Position numbers and translations under genes: made by a program. The notes under the pieces are model-generated. The model ran no database searches. It saw only the letters and a list, made by a program, of their open reading frames with translations, and was not told the DNA's origin. A stretch of 64,000 nt of DNA from Branchiostoma lanceolatum (lineage: Eukaryota > Chordata > Leptocardii > Amphioxiformes > Branchiostomatidae): positions 8,828,383-8,892,382 of the forward strand of contig NC_089732.1 of NCBI RefSeq assembly GCF_035083965.1, given 5' to 3'. Shown piece by piece: positions 11,660 to 25,428 of this stretch. How positions within the stretch are numbered: position 1 is the stretch's first letter; each line of letters begins with the position of its first letter.

Positions 11660-13020
11660 GGTTTCACGGCGTTGAGTCAGGCAAATGCCGCAGATTCTTC
11701 GGTTACCTCGCCAAGGCCGCACACACTCAGTACTGCCAGTTTGGAACAGAAAGGTGTTGTAACCTCAAACAAGTTTGCGCGACAACAAAGACTCTCACCA
11801 ACGACATATATCCTCCAGCAGTTTCAAATCTGAACGCGACAATCAGTTCTACTACTATTGAGGCTTTAAGTGCTAGACAGCGGACGAGGGGCCACGATTT
11901 CACAGATTAACAGTGAATTAAGCCGTGCGACCACGCGGCAGCTGTTAGAGGGTGCGCTCGAGTGAGCAGCAGTTGTTGAACCGGTTGTACCAGTTCTCCA
12001 CACAGCCTTAAGCACACATGCCTTCTCTCTGCGCTCAGACCAAAACAAACGGCGTCAGAAAGTCCAATTAACTCTGTCGTCACATACAAACACTACAGAC
12101 TGAGGCGTGACATAAACAGAAACAGAAAACTACAAAAACACAAACAGAGTCTTCTTCAGATATCGCGAATTGTCCAACAGAGTAAGGTATTAAAGTATCA
12201 TAACAGTAAAGCATGAAACTGTCCTCTTTGTTGTGAGTCTACACGGATTAAACCAGGGTGACCCGCACTTTACTGGAACAACGGGGTAGCTACAGTACTA
12301 AACTATCAGAACATACCGACTCGATCAAGGCAGATTGAATATCACAGACAAACATATTTAAATCGGTCAACTATAATGAATCACTTTACGCAGTGAAGAC
12401 TAAATTGGACACTGCATCACTGTAGTAATGCTAGTTTTCACAGCTTCTTTGTCCTCTACCTTAAATGTCAGTGGATTAAGGGCTCGTGCGAGGATTAGAC
12501 GGAGGTGGCGCAAGAGTTGTCTAAACTGAAAATCGCAGAACTTTCGAGGCTAATGTTCTTGTAGTTCATCCCGTAATATGTTCTGTTTTCTATCTCATCC
12601 AAGGCTGTGCTGCACTATAAGTCACAATTCACTCACAAATATCACTCATCATAATTGTGGTAGAATGAAGACAATTTGCAAGTGAAAGCGTCCAGTGTGG
12701 GTCATGGCGCCTTTTTTTAATGTGCGAGACCATCATAGCAAACACTGGGTATGCGCACGTGGTATCTGTCCATGTGTGACGAGCACAGTCAAATAATTAT
12801 AACGTGATGTTTGTTTGCTCTCCACCTGCGTTAACTTTGGTTGTTAGGAAAAGAAGACAAAGATTATACCACATGGACGTGGAATTCTAAGTCTGTAGAA
12901 TTGTAAGTGGCCCGTTTACCTGTAGCCGTAAATGGATACCATATATACACAAGCGTTCTATTCTGAATTTACAGGTAACCATAGTTTCTGTGTACGACAG
13001 CCATTGCCGTGGTAGACACT
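11660..13020. other. Upstream region of zinc-finger member 1, no other gene seen
   Basis: Holds an ACCGGT site at 11980-11985 inside GAACCGGTT, about 320 bases upstream of the ATG. The rest is AT-rich without recognised exons; short frames around 11866-12089 have no domain. Confidence 0.4.
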
Positions 13021-13360
13021 AGACTAACTACTAGTATGTTCCCTCTGTAACCATAGTTTTCATCAATTTTTGATGTTCTATTGTCGTAACAATGGTAGCA
13101 CAGGACGTGCCATGTTCTCTATGTTACCATGATAGTTTCTGTTGATTTTCTGTTGTCGTAACCATGGTAGTACCAAATATGCAATGTTCCCTCTGTAACC
13201 ATAGTTTCCGTTGATGTTCTGCTGTCGTAACCATGGTAGCACTAGACGCACCACGTTCTCTCTGCAACCATAGTATGTTTTCCGTTGAGGTTCTTTTGTC
13301 GTTAGTAACAAAGGTAGTACTAAACGCGCAATGTTCTCTCTGTAACCGTAGTTTCCCTAT
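13021..13360. repeat. Minisatellite, about 5 units of roughly 60 bases
   Basis: Units share GTAACCATAGTTT, GTTGATGTTCT and TTGTCGTAACCATGGTAG. The minus-strand open frames here repeat the same peptide and are not genes. Confidence 0.8.
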
Positions 13361-13589
13361 GGCTGCTCGAGCGTCTTGGGAATTGGACAAGTGACCTGAG
13401 AATAGGATACATCTGTGAATAACGATCTTAAGTCCAGCAAATTAACCAGTGACTAAAGATGAATTACTTAAACGTCTGACGCGTGACGGGTTGGGGCATT
13501 TTCTTTCATCCTTTCCCTTTATATAAACAGCACTTAAATAAGGGATACCATGATTCAGTCAGCTAAATCGACAGACTCTATGTGTGATC

Positions 13590-14620
13590 GTTTACGCCAC
13601 AAGAAAACACTCAAGTATGTGCGATCAGAATCTATAAGGAGGTTATATAACCTCCTTGGTATCTAACAGAGTGTGACCTTCATCAGAGCTTTGTAAACAA
13701 AGGGAAGCACATTCTTTAGGGCTTTGTAACGCATGCGTATACACCGATAGCATCTCTTTATAGAATGTGACCTTCATAATAGCTTTGTGAACACAAGAAA
13801 ACACATAGGTATGCACGGATGGTATAAAATTTATCTCTTAGAATTTGACCTTGATCATAATTCTGTAGATAGAAGAAGACTCATGCGTTTGCATGGATAG
13901 TATCTCTAGAATGAAACCTTCATCATAGTTTTGTAAATACATGGAAAACCACACGTATTAACGGAAATGATATTTCATGTGACCTTCATCACAGCTTTGT
14001 AGATACAAGAAAACACACGTATACACGGATAGGCTCTCTTAGAATGTGACCATCTTTGGAGCTTTGTAAACACAAAGTGTGTGCACAAGTAAGGATCTCT
14101 CAAACGTGACCTTCTTCTGAACTTTGTAAATACAAGAAAACACACACGTACGCACGGATAGCATCTCTTAGAATGTGACCATCAGCATCCTTTTGTAAAT
14201 ACATGTACAGGAAAACACACACGTATGCACGGATAGGATATCTCATGTGACCTTCATCATAGCTTTGTATAAACAAGAAAACACACGTATGAACGGAAAA
14301 GATATCTAAGAATGTGGGCTTCTTTAGAGCTTTGTAAATACAGGAAAACACACATGAACACACACATGTGTGCAGAATTAACATTAAGGATCTCTCAAAT
14401 GTGACCTTCATTAGAGCTTTGTAAATAGAAGAAAACACTCACGTATTCACGGATAGGATCTGTCATGTGACTTTCATCATAGCAAGAATCACACGTATGG
14501 ACGGAAAGGATCTCTTAGAATGTGGCCTTCGTTAGAGCTTTGTAAACACAAGAAAACATACAGTCACGTATGCCCGGATAGCATCCCTGGGAATGTGACC
14601 ATCATCAGATATTTGGATTG
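13590..14620. repeat. Minisatellite, about 14-15 units of roughly 60-70 bases
   Basis: Each unit contains GTGACCTTCATCATAGC, TTTGTAAACACAAGAAAACA, CACGTATGCACGGATAG and ATCTCTTAGAAT in varied form. The array is separate from the 13.0-13.4 kb one and shares no unit with it. No spacer-like unique sequence lies between units. Confidence 0.85.
13636..13657. repeat. Perfect palindrome of the AAGGAGGTT type
   Basis: AAGGAGGTTAT followed at once by its reverse complement. The same arms recur at 14771-14791, 17339-17358, 25403-25428 and, imperfectly, 62320-62362. Confidence 0.75.
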
Positions 14621-17600
14621 TTTGTATGCAAACATATGTCAAGGCAACCTTCTCTGATTCTGGTACATGTATTGAAGAAATGTCACGGAGAGGGATAAAC
14701 ACCTAGGGTGGGAACATAGTCGTAAGCTGGATAATCCGGGCAATTTAGCACTGCGGTTGTTCTCGGACACCCAAGGAGGTCACCTCCTTGGTACATCCAA
14801 AGGGAAGACAATGGCGTGCAGTTTGACAATATACCGCTGAACGTCGCTTCTGCCAGCCAGCTTCGTGGGTGGGGCTTCAGTGAGTTGTGCTGCACCAAAA
14901 CTAACAGCCTTCAACTACGTATGTGCATGTATCATGCCAATCATGGTATCAGAAACAAAAGATCAGGAAAGGCGGGATATTCCATTTCCAAAGGTTTCAG
15001 TCCACTGGTTATACTAAAAATGTAATTTCTGACAAAGCTTTTTTAGCTCACTGCCACCATCACTGCGCCCTTCAGAAGAAAACTAACTGACCCTGACCTT
15101 TCACTGTAGAGACTATTACTAGTATACATATACATGTATATGTAATAGTCTTTATGTACTTAGATGACGGTTGTTGATTGTTATTCTGTCAATGTCGAAA
15201 CCTCAATTCCATTTCATTGTCTTTTTCAGCAGAGCTAACCCTTTGGCTTTGTAACAGCCACAGGTCAGTTAGGCAGCACTGACTGTGTGTTCTGAACAGC
15301 CAAACCAATGAATAGATAAGATCAAATTAACCTTATGTGAGGTATTCTAAAGTACAATAATTTTCTCCACTTTAAAGGCATCCAAAGCATTATCAGAACG
15401 TTACTATGTATAGAAAGGAATAGAAGATTGGATCTGAAAATCTGACATCGCTTTGGGCTCTTTTGGAGAACCAAGAGGGTATCTTCAAAAGTTACGATAC
15501 ACCTTAATGCATCTTTTCTTTTTAAACCATTATACGCTCGAATATCACTTTCCCATGAGGTATTCTGTTTCTCACATTGTCCCAGCTTACATTAGTTGCG
15601 GAAGTTTGTCGCAGTGTTTTGTTTCCTACCGTTCCATATGCATACCACCAAACAAACTGTATGTGGAGTATACAAAGGCAGTAATTATCACACACCATTG
15701 CCGATTGTACCGTATTTTTCTATGTTTTTTTTATCACATTTTTCACACCAAATGGCGGACGTCCCTTGATGTAACGCGGTACCTTTGAGCCACACGATAG
15801 GACAATAGCTATTGTAATCATGATGGTAATGAATTCTCTATTGTTCTATCTCACCAGGTGAGATAATTACCTTCTTTAATACCTGCCGAGAACTGCGTGG
15901 GACTTTCTCCTTCTTTATTTTCCCAATCTGTTCCGAGATTTCTATATTTTCACGTGGCACAAGATATGGACTTGTAAAATTCTATGGTCTTATCAAGGCG
16001 GTTTATACACTTGTACAGGCAAAAACATAAGCGGGTACGTCACCGAACTGCGCGCTGGTTTCCGCCGATTTGCGCCTACTTTAAGAATGCCGGGCGCAAT
16101 TTGGCGCAGTCCTGTGAGATTCCCGCTGTACAAGAATGCCATCAGACTTAACTTGCACCGGTACAGAAACATATTTTTCTGGTTTTCTCTTAATATGACC
16201 AAGTTCCGTTCACAGGCTTTGTGGTATAAAACGAAGAATTTCCTAGATTTTACTAAACACACATCTCTACACAAGCACATGTTGCATTTCTAGGTCCATT
16301 GTTTGTATTCTTGAAGTCACAAGTTCCTAATGCCGTTCGTTGTGTGCACGGAGCACGTGTGCCTTTCGCCCATGTGGAAAATTGCTAGATAAACTCTAAG
16401 TATATTCCTTGGTGTCATTTTGACGTGTTTGTGATGAAGAATATATTTACATTTTAAAAATACGATTGTTGTGAAGTTAGGATAAGCTTATTTTTTGGGG
16501 AATCAGAGGTTGACTCAAATCACCTCTCTTTCTATAATTTATGAGGTGAATTTTAAGATAGAGGAACGTGGCGTTGTATTTGTACGTTAATGTGGGGAAG
16601 TTGGGATTGATCGTGATGGTTTTCTAAAGCAATTAGGATTATTAAGCTTCTAAATCGTCAGTATGCAATGCCGGATTCCGCTCCCCGTTGTTTGTGTAAA
16701 TGTGAACAGTAAGATTTTATTACAATCCTATTGTTCTAAACAATACGTCTACCTCAGGTGAGTCCAGGTAACGTACCTGCACACCTGGCGGATCACGGAC
16801 CACCTACCTGTGAAAATCTGCTAACACATAAATAAATCTGCATGTCAAATCTATTGTTACTATTGTACTTTCTCGAAACATTGGAGAAAATTCGTTTGTG
16901 TAACAATTCTTCTAAACTTCACACACATCTGTAAATAACTTAATGACAGGATATAAAGAGAATCGTACGGCTGTGTGAAAAGGTGTAAATTTTATAACCT
17001 TGTAGTGGATGCGTTTAAAAAGAATGCGACAAAATGTTGACATAAGAATGAAAAGCGACAAAAGAATAACAAATGTGCTATATTAAGTCCCAGCTTTAAC
17101 GTACATATTGTAAAATGTTGGCGCCAAAACTGCAAATATTTTGAACTTAGAAACTAATTCTCAACGCGTTCGTGTCATTTTTGATATTTCCAGCGTTGAT
17201 AAACTTGGCGAAAGCAAGCCGCGCAAAGTCCCATAATTTCTGCTTGCCTACCGAAAAGTCATCTTTCACGGGTTACTTCGCACTTGCAAGTGCAAAGGTC
17301 TATATCCTTAGTAAAAATTTTAAGTACATGTGTCTATCTAAGGAGGTTTAATCCTCCTTGGTCTATCCCAAGACTTAGATATAGATTTATATTAAAATAG
17401 AAATGCATGTTTTACACCAAATAGTATCCTTAGATTCCTGTGGTAAATTTCAGTTAAATCATTATTTCATCACCAAATGCATAATCTGGCAAACAAAAAG
17501 ATCCAAACCGTGGTTTAGAGATCACGATGTTCAAAATATAGTTGCGAGATAAGCGATGTGCACAGTTAGGACAAATGACACAGAAACGAGCATCAAATCT

Positions 17601-18675
17601 GGACACCAACGAAACTAGTTGAGAACCTGGTTAAGGAATTTGATTTGGCTATTTTAACATGGGAATCAGCGCAAGTAGTCAAATATGGTAGAGTTTTACC
17701 GTCGTTCTTGTATAAATACACATATTTGACATGTCGTAGTAGTCGACAATACACACCGGCGCGCGGGTGTATAAAGAAACGGCCCGACAAACGTCGGTAC
17801 CTATGTCGGCACGGTGTCCTTTGTTCTTCACATGATGCCGTAACGCGCGGCACCGCTACAGCTACAGGAATGTTTGATTGAATGTTTGTGCAGTAGATTT
17901 GTTGTTTCATCACACAAGTTGTCTTATTTCTGGCACTTGGAAACATCTAAATGTCGGTAGTTAAAAACTGGTCAAAGCACTAAATTAAATCATACATACA
18001 AAGAAAAACTGGACTATCATGAAATCATTAAAACACTCAGACAATGTGTTTATGAGACGTACAAGAAAAGATGAACAGAGTAGTGCTAAGGAACACCGGT
18101 CTTTGCTCCCAGCTTGATGAACGCAAAAACAAAGCAATTACGAGGCAATGCCAGTCGATATGTACCCGTGATGGTATTTTACTAGTACAAAAAAAGTGAT
18201 ATTTAACTGCTACAAAATTGAGGCGTAGGATATGAAATGAGATCTATCCATACGAGGAAAAATTACAGGCCCCTGGATAACGAAAACTGGAACATTTGCA
18301 CAGCAGAACAATGGCGCGTATACCAGAAGAACAACAACACATCTACTAGTACCTACCAGAGAATTCAAACTGTTTTCTCTTTTTATGACCCTACATTAAG
18401 TGAATCCAACCGAAGGAAGGACCGAAAGTTTAAAGTGAAGGAAGCATTTCCAACGATTCATTATATCTGGGGGATGAAAGTTTATTTTCTGTTTACACAC
18501 AATGATGGTACTGATTTTCTTTGTTCCAAAGGTAGAGGTAGGAAGGAAGAAACGACGGAAGGAAGAAATACATAATACTGTCATGTTGCTAAATTCGGCG
18601 TCATGAAAAACTTACGAACGCGGCGCCACAAATGGTGTGTAAATGTAGTCTTTAAGTATTAATATAACACAAAGT
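14621..18675. other. Gene-poor region
   Basis: No exon supported. It holds the 21-base palindrome CCAAGGAGGTCACCTCCTTGG at 14771-14791, an AAGGAGG...CCTCCTT hairpin at 17339-17358, an AT palindrome near 15117-15152, and at about 15640-15870 a diverged copy of sequence also found in the arms of the 18.7-28.8 kb inverted duplication (TATCACATTTTTC, CCCTTGATGTA, CACCAGGTGAG). The frame at 18237-18575 starts with ATG but has no recognisable domain. Confidence 0.45.
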
Positions 18676-18790
18676 TTATAACAAAAAAACACGGAAAATT
18701 CTCTCAAGTAAAGAACAAAGGATTTGGCTTGTCGTGATGTTTGGTTCTGTTTTACTAACGACGCGCCGTCGGCAAAAGGCGACTTGTCGG

Positions 18791-18796
18791 ACCGGT
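18791..18796. promoter_or_regulatory. Conserved ACCGGT upstream motif, zinc-finger member 2
   Basis: It lies within GGACCGGTCGGAC, about 215 bases upstream of the ATG at 19011. The same 13-mer on the minus strand occurs upstream of the member at 48043-48960, and the mirror copy at 28747-28752 differs by one base. ACCGGT is the core of Grainyhead/CP2-type sites (family knowledge). Confidence 0.45.
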
Positions 18797-18900
18797 CGGA
18801 CCGCCGGTATCTCTCGGGGCGCTCCTCGGGAACATCTGCCGCACGTGGCGCCGATACTCACCGCCTTTGTTATTCAATCACTTTTGTCGGGAAAATTGCC

Positions 18901-18908
18901 CATAAAAA
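18901..18908 (+). promoter_or_regulatory. TATA-like element, zinc-finger member 2
   Basis: CATAAAAA about 105 bases before the ATG. The mirror copy has it at 28635-28642 on the other strand. Confidence 0.35.
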
Positions 18909-19010
18909 CGCCCCACGTCTTCTGTCCGCAGTCACTCTTCTCCAGACTTCCACCGAGAGCGTGCCGACTTCTTCCCGACTTGAGTTCCACACGTCTTTGT
19001 TCGTGACGAC

Positions 19011-19922
19011 ATGGAGAGAGCAGCCGACAGTCCCCGCCCCGCAGGCTACGCCGGGTCTCGTGCCGAGTGGGTCCTGAAGAGAGCCAACGACTTCGACACC
19101 AAGGCGCGGTCGTTCCGCTGTGGTCGGTGCGAGCAGCCGGCGGCCTGGGTCTGTCTGGACCCGGTCTGTGTGTCCTACAACCAAGACAGAGTGGTACCGC
19201 TGTGTGACAGTTGCGACAAGCGGTCCCACCCGACATCCAGCCCCGCCATGCACAGCCACCGCCGCCTGGGAGTCGTCCTGTACATCTCCATGCTGATGCT
19301 ACACCGCTACCAGAAGGTCGTCGGTCTCGTCATGGCGGCTTCTCCCGACAACAGTCGCCCGTCCACCCCCGTCTCCACCCGCCCCGACGAGGTCACCTCC
19401 AGCATGTCTCCGACAACCTCGGGGCGACTGTCACCTTCTCCCGCCCTGTCACCGCCCGAGTCCCCGGTGTCACCGTGTCCATCCACCCCTGACAGCTCCG
19501 TGGGCCGCACGAAGAGAAAGCGGTGCAGTGACGACACCGCCGCCGAGCCCGTCGCCAAGATGAGTCGCTCCAGTCCAGACCGCTCAGGCCGCTTCTCCCT
19601 GGCCGCCGACCTGCGACCCATCCACGACTCGTACGGCCGGATCCTGAAACGTCTGAGAGCGGACCGGTCTCTGTCCGTCTCCGAGGCCTGCGTACACGAA
19701 CCTTTCGGCAAGATGACCGTCAGAAACTACGCCGCCATCGCCGAGCTGAAGATCGTGGATGCCGAATTGTACACCTCCGTGCTGGACAGCTACATGCGGC
19801 GGGGCGACGGGAGCGGCACTTTGTCAGGGTTCGAGCGGGAGTGTCGGCAGGTGTTGTCCGGGTACGTCCGACAGGTGGCCGTCATGAGGACCAGGAGAGA
19901 ACTCTTGACATCCTCCCAGTAA
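19011..19922 (+). CDS. Intronless B-box-like zinc-finger protein, family member 2 (303 aa)
   Basis: ATG at 19011 (MERAADSPRP). Residues in order: GSRAEW at 15-20; zinc ligands C37, C40, C48, C53, C65, C68, H73 and H81 or H83; a hydrophobic helix VVLYISMLMLHRYQKVV; a Ser/Pro-rich stretch (about 110-165) with repeated SP/TP dipeptides suited to phosphorylation; a basic TKRKR patch that could be a nuclear localisation signal; and the conserved C-terminal domain from about 200 (IHDSYGRIL, SEACVHEP, NYAAIAELKIVD, GSGTLSGFEREC). It differs from the mirror copy at 27621-28532 at about 15 of 303 residues by hand count. Both copies are intact. AATAAA lies about 190 bases past the stop. Function unknown; cross-brace zinc fingers usually mediate protein contacts. 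Confidence 0.85.
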   Translation: MERAADSPRPAGYAGSRAEWVLKRANDFDTKARSFRCGRCEQPAAWVCLDPVCVSYNQDRVVPLCDSCDKRSHPTSSPAMHSHRRLGVVLYISMLMLHRYQKVVGLVMAASPDNSRPSTPVSTRPDEVTSSMSPTTSGRLSPSPALSPPESPVSPCPSTPDSSVGRTKRKRCSDDTAAEPVAKMSRSSPDRSGRFSLAADLRPIHDSYGRILKRLRADRSLSVSEACVHEPFGKMTVRNYAAIAELKIVDAELYTSVLDSYMRRGDGSGTLSGFERECRQVLSGYVRQVAVMRTRRELLTSSQ

Positions 19923-20111
19923 AGACTAAAAATTGATACATGTATAAAGAACTGGCGCTCTGTATGTAAAAGCACTTGCAACGTGTGCAATTGTGTTTTC
20001 CTCTGTATATACTGTATATATTTCTAAGATATCTTTCCACACCTACCGATGTCAAATACTGTTTCCCATTGCTCGTTGATTTGTTTGAATGTGAATGTCA
20101 GACTGTTTGAG

Positions 20112-20117
20112 AATAAA
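20112..20117 (+). promoter_or_regulatory. Polyadenylation signal AATAAA
   Basis: First AATAAA after the stop of the zinc-finger gene ending at 19922, in GAGAATAAAATC. Confidence 0.5.
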
Positions 20118-23100
20118 ATCTTAGACACCTTATTTGATTGTCTTTGCTGCATTTCTTCCAAGGGGTATGGTTATAGTACAGAACAGACTTGAACAGTACG
20201 CCCTTAGATATCATATAAACCACGTACAATCGTGAGATTGTGAGTTCTAGTTCCTCACCGTAACTAGTATACAAAAACGAAGTCCCAACCACAGAACTGG
20301 TCACTCAGCCAACCAGATGACCAGACTGGCGGAAGACCGCCGGCAGTGGAAAGCTTTCACAGAGAACTATGCTGCCCCGACGGCTGATTAAGCTATGGGA
20401 GAGAGTGAGAGTGAGTGAGTGAACCACAGAAGATTCTTGCAGTCAAAGCTAAATAAATACGTAATGGGCCAGTGCCATTTACGCCCAAACTTTCTTTAGT
20501 AAAGCCAAGGAGGTTTTAAAGTATTTTGTTCAGATCAAGGAGGTTTTATATAGAAAAGCTCATTGACCAGATAGAGCCAGGAATAGATCAGGGACACCGT
20601 AACAGGCCGACCATAGGGCGTTGCGGAAGTTTTCCACACGCCATTGTTGTACGGCTGTTCAAACCCCATATAGACCCGCCCGGGTGGTCACTGATACCTG
20701 TGGTTATCACCTTGCATTAGGGTTTAATCATGGGTTCTCGTTCTTCATACAAAATGCTCTCCTCCCCTAACACACACATAACGTATAGAATGGAATGTCC
20801 CAAATTGTATAGTCTAAATTCCCTTGGTGAAAATACTATAGTGAACTATAAACTATTACGAAGATCGTCGCATGTGGACAGTTTGAAGTTTCTTCCGCAT
20901 ATTTGTAAGTAATTGTATGGTATGTTTTAGCTTTCCTACCTTTAATTCTCTAGCTCTAGTTTTAAATTCTAGCTATGGGAGAGTGAGTGAGTGAGTGAGT
21001 AAGCCTTAAATTCAGTCGCCACCGTTGGAAACGGACTGAAGCTAACAAAGCTGGATCCCAGACTAACCCATCCCCTTTAGAATGATCTTTATCTTTATAT
21101 CTTTACAACCACAAGATGGTTCAGTCAAAAGAGGGCTTAAGAATGATTAGATGGCCGTTCTAAACCCCTTGGTACAATTGGTTTTCCTGTATAGATGTAC
21201 AGAAGGCGGAAGTTTTCCACGCACCATTGTTGCCAACATTTCTTTCAAAATGGCGCCCCACAGCCCTAAACAAATGTCGTCATCATTACGTCATTAGATC
21301 GCGGCTGTTATCGCCTTATTTTCAGCATCTCTTCAGGGAGTTTGTTTAGATTTTCGTGTTTTTTATCACATTTTTCGCACCTAACAGTTAAAAGCCCTTG
21401 ATGTAGCGGCGGTCGTTTGGGCGCTACCAAAGACAACGGCATGACGGAAATGACGTGTCCATTGTTTCACCTGCCCAGGTGAGTTTTCCCGCCGTTTGGC
21501 GCTGTGTGTGGTTCGGTTTTCAAACCTTCATAAAAGTGATCTGTTCACCTCCTTGGTTCATGCTTTTCTACGACTCCATTGTAGTTGATCACACCAAAGT
21601 TGCTTTGCTACTGTGTGTTGTTAAGTTTTCAAACCCTACAGTAGTGAATAAGTATATTTTGCCATACGTGATTCACGCCTTATACTTCTCTACGATTCCA
21701 CTTTTAAAAATGTATAACGTTAGTCACATATTTCAATGTCTACATGTTTGTACCATCTGAGTTTCAAAATCAAAACAGTTAAATAACCCAAGGAGGTTTA
21801 AACATAGTTACATAGGCTATCAATCACTGTTCTTGAACTTCCTTGCATAAACCACACAAACCACATAAATCACACAAACTTGCTATAAGTGTACCTGCAG
21901 TATAAGAACTCGTAGGAACATACATTGCTAGAAAGTCTACGGATTGTTTTCTGTACCCGGGTATGGGAAAACGGACTCAAGAATTACTACCTGGTGTTCC
22001 TGGTGAGTCCTAAAGTCCAGAGGGGGAAGTTATTTTCCAAAAGATGGTAATTTTAGGAAGTAGAAATGAATATTTTTACCAGTATACGATAAAGTACCCA
22101 CTAGTCCCGTGCGCATCCAAAACGTTCAGTATTCTACCAAATTCCCCAGGTGACCCTCAGCCTATGTGTTTTTTACAATGTGCCTGACAATGCCTGACAA
22201 AAATTAGATTACAAAAAGAATGTCAGGGTGGTTAAGAAAAACCTTCTGGCTATGTGTTCTTTTATATCTTATTAACAATTGGCCTTCATATCGTGCTTAA
22301 CCACCCTCATTTACACCGAAAATATCCACGTTTAAATATGTATGTTTACGCATAGGGAATACACTGGTAGGGTCTGCAGGGGTTTAGTGAGTATCATATT
22401 GTTTTAAAAAACACATCTTGTAAAATTTACCACAAGCAGAATTTTGTAAAAAGTCGGTTGATTATGTATTGATTGATACATAATCTAGTGGAAAATAACA
22501 CCGCCTTCTGGAGTTTAGGACTCCTTTCTTTCCCACCATACATGGTCCAAGAACAATAAACAATAGATGTGTCATCATCTCATCAGGTGTCATTAGTTCA
22601 TCCTCCCCTGTGTGATACCTGTAGTGGGATATGTCACAGACCCGGCAACTTTCACCAGTTTCTTCACACATGTACAGACATCATACTTCACACCACATCT
22701 GTTTTATTCTATAGCTAGCAGTACTTTTCAGTTTGTTGTCATCTGTGGCGAAACAAGTGTTTGTTTAGACTCTGAAAATCCTAACAAAAGGATTACTTTC
22801 CACATTTTCCAGACAGACCAAGGACATACGGACATTGTAACTTTTGTTTATATCACCGCATTTTGATGTGTATTGGGTGCCGATCGTTTGTATTGGTACA
22901 TATAACATAAACTTTGCGCGATAGAAGGAAAGTATTCCGGCGTAAAACATCCACTAGTTTCCCTAGTAGGTCTGTAGTTATCGTTATATTTCGTGCTTAT
23001 AACAAAGTCCTGATGTGTATTACTCGTCAAAGAAGTGACATGAAAACTCCATGGTCACCAACCTGTAAGAATGCGACTGGCAATTATAACGTCTATCGGC

Positions 23101-25402
23101 ACGGCGGGAAAATATGTACAACTTGGCTTTGTTCGAAAAATTACCCCGTCAAATGTAAAGAAAACATCGTTGATTTGCATGAAAACATTGTGCTAATTAC
23201 TGATTTGCAAATCGCTCCTAATTGGAGATTACTGTGAAAATTGCTTTCATTGAAAACTTCGTTGCGAAGCTTTGAAAACCAACCAAATGAAACTTCAATA
23301 CGGGACCGAAAATATTCAGGCCCATCGTCAAAGCAACAAATATCTTTTTTCGACACCCATGACGAAATATCAAAAATAACCCAGCGCTAACTCCAATTTT
23401 AGTCCGTTTTAGCTTCACGACATTGTGCTAATTGTTGAGTTCTTACTAGTAATTGCTCCTAATTGGAGAGAAATACGAAAATAGCTGTTCTTACTTTGCG
23501 AAGCTTTGAAGTGAACGTCGTCATGTTTTCATTGAAGAAAGTAAATCCCATCAAGAAATAAGGAAGAATTAGTCCACCATATCAAGGACATGTCCTTGAT
23601 CATATCAAAACAACAAAAGTCAACATTCCACAAACATGAAATACCCCAAAATAATTGATACAACTGAAATTCTGCTTTGTTCAAATTCTCAATGTTTGTT
23701 TAATTTTTAGTTCTACATCAATGGTGACAGTGTGCAATAGTGTATAAAAGTCGTGAGAAGTACAAACTAAGTTTACAATTTTGCCGTGTACTTAGATAAG
23801 ATTTCAATCACTGTAGGATTTTTACGGGTAATTTTATTCCATACCACTTTCATTATATCACACCTGTTTTATCCTCGCGGTGCCTTTGACTTTTGTGATG
23901 ATTGTGAAACAAGTGTTTGTTTTCTTTTCAAGAAACTTTACAAAAGGGGTGTTTAACATATGTTCCAGACAGACATTCTGGCATTATGCGTAGTCCATTT
24001 ATGTCGCCGCAAATTAATGTGTATTCTGTGGTGACCGTCTGTTGCTGTATGAACGTTTATTACTCCAACTTTCCTAACTCAACCAAATCTATGTTTTAAA
24101 TCAATATTTAAAGTGATAAACAAACTCTCCACCAATCTACTTGGAGCATGAAATATAAAAGAAGAAACTTTATGGACGCAACAAAGTACTGCGACTTTCA
24201 TACCGTCAGCTACAAACTACAAACTAAAAATACAAAATAAATCTTAAAATTCTACCTACAAAGCAATAATAGATAATACATGTATATGTAAACCTATAAT
24301 ATATTATTACAATCAGGTGTGGCTAATAGTTGATTTCAGTATCTTTTCTAACAACGTTAACATCCAAAGATATATTTCAAATCTGCTTATGGCAAAATCT
24401 TTAAATCTGTTGTACTCACGTAATTGCACAAAGAAATGAGAATAACTTGTACCAACCTCCCTGCTTGTACTGATATTCATAGAGTGACATGAACTAGTAA
24501 TACGTTTTATAGCGTTTAGGAGCAATTACTAGTACATGTATAGCGTTTTATCAGCAAAAATCTTACAGTGACTGAAATTCTATCCCAATGCACGATAACG
24601 TCGTAGACTTGTACTAAATGCATCTTAGTTTCCATGACTTTTTACGTGACATTGTACACTGGAGCCATAGATCTAGAAGTGAAGCTAAAACGGACTAAAA
24701 TTGGAGTTAGCGCTGGGTTATTTTTGATATTTCGTCATGGGTGTCGAATAAAGATATTTGTTGCTTTGACGATGGGCCTGAATATTTTCGGTCCCGTATT
24801 GAAGTTTCATTTGGTTGGTTTTCAAAGCTTCGCAACGAAAGTTTTCAATGAAAGCAATTTTCACAGTAATCTCCAATTAGGAGCAATTTGCAAATCAGTA
24901 ATTAGCACAATGTTTTCATGCAAATCAACGATGTTTTCTTTACATTTGACGGGGTAATTTTTCTAACAAAGCCAAGTTGTCCATATTTTCCCGCCGTGCC
25001 GATAGACGTTATAATTGCCAGTCCCATTCTTACAGGTTGGTGACAATGGAGTTTTCATGTCTCTTCTTTGACGAGTAATACACATCAGGACTTTGTCATA
25101 ACCACGACATGTAACGATGCTATATAGACCTACAGTTAACGTTGGATATCTAAGCGCACTTTTTTTCCTAGATATATTACGCTATAATATTTTCCTTCAA
25201 TCGCACAAATTCCAAATTATATGCAAATACAAACGATTGCCACCAATACACAACAAAATGCGGTGATATAAAGAAAAGTTACAATGTCGGCATGTCTGTC
25301 TGGAAAATGTGAAAACTAATCCTTTTGTTAGGATTTCAGAGAGTAAACAAACACTTGTTCTAACACTATGTCGACAACAAAATGAAAAATACCACTAGAA
25401 TG

Positions 25403-25428
25403 AAGGAGGTTTAAAATCAAACCTCCTT
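25403..25428. repeat. Inverted repeat AAGGAGGTTT with short loop
   Basis: AAGGAGGTTT, six bases, then AAACCTCCTT. It lies in the right arm of the 10 kb inverted duplication. Single arms of the same motif occur at about 20508, 20537, 21550 and 21789. Confidence 0.7.

Noticed and set aside
13636..13657. AGGAGGT as a ribosome-binding site
   Set aside because: Eukaryotic sequence; the motif is part of palindromes without a start codon or gene behind it.
23141..23418. Small conserved protein duplicated at 24634-24957
   Set aside because: The shared frame follows from DNA identity of the inverted arms; the sequence is AT-rich, has no domain, and the frame differs by an indel between copies.
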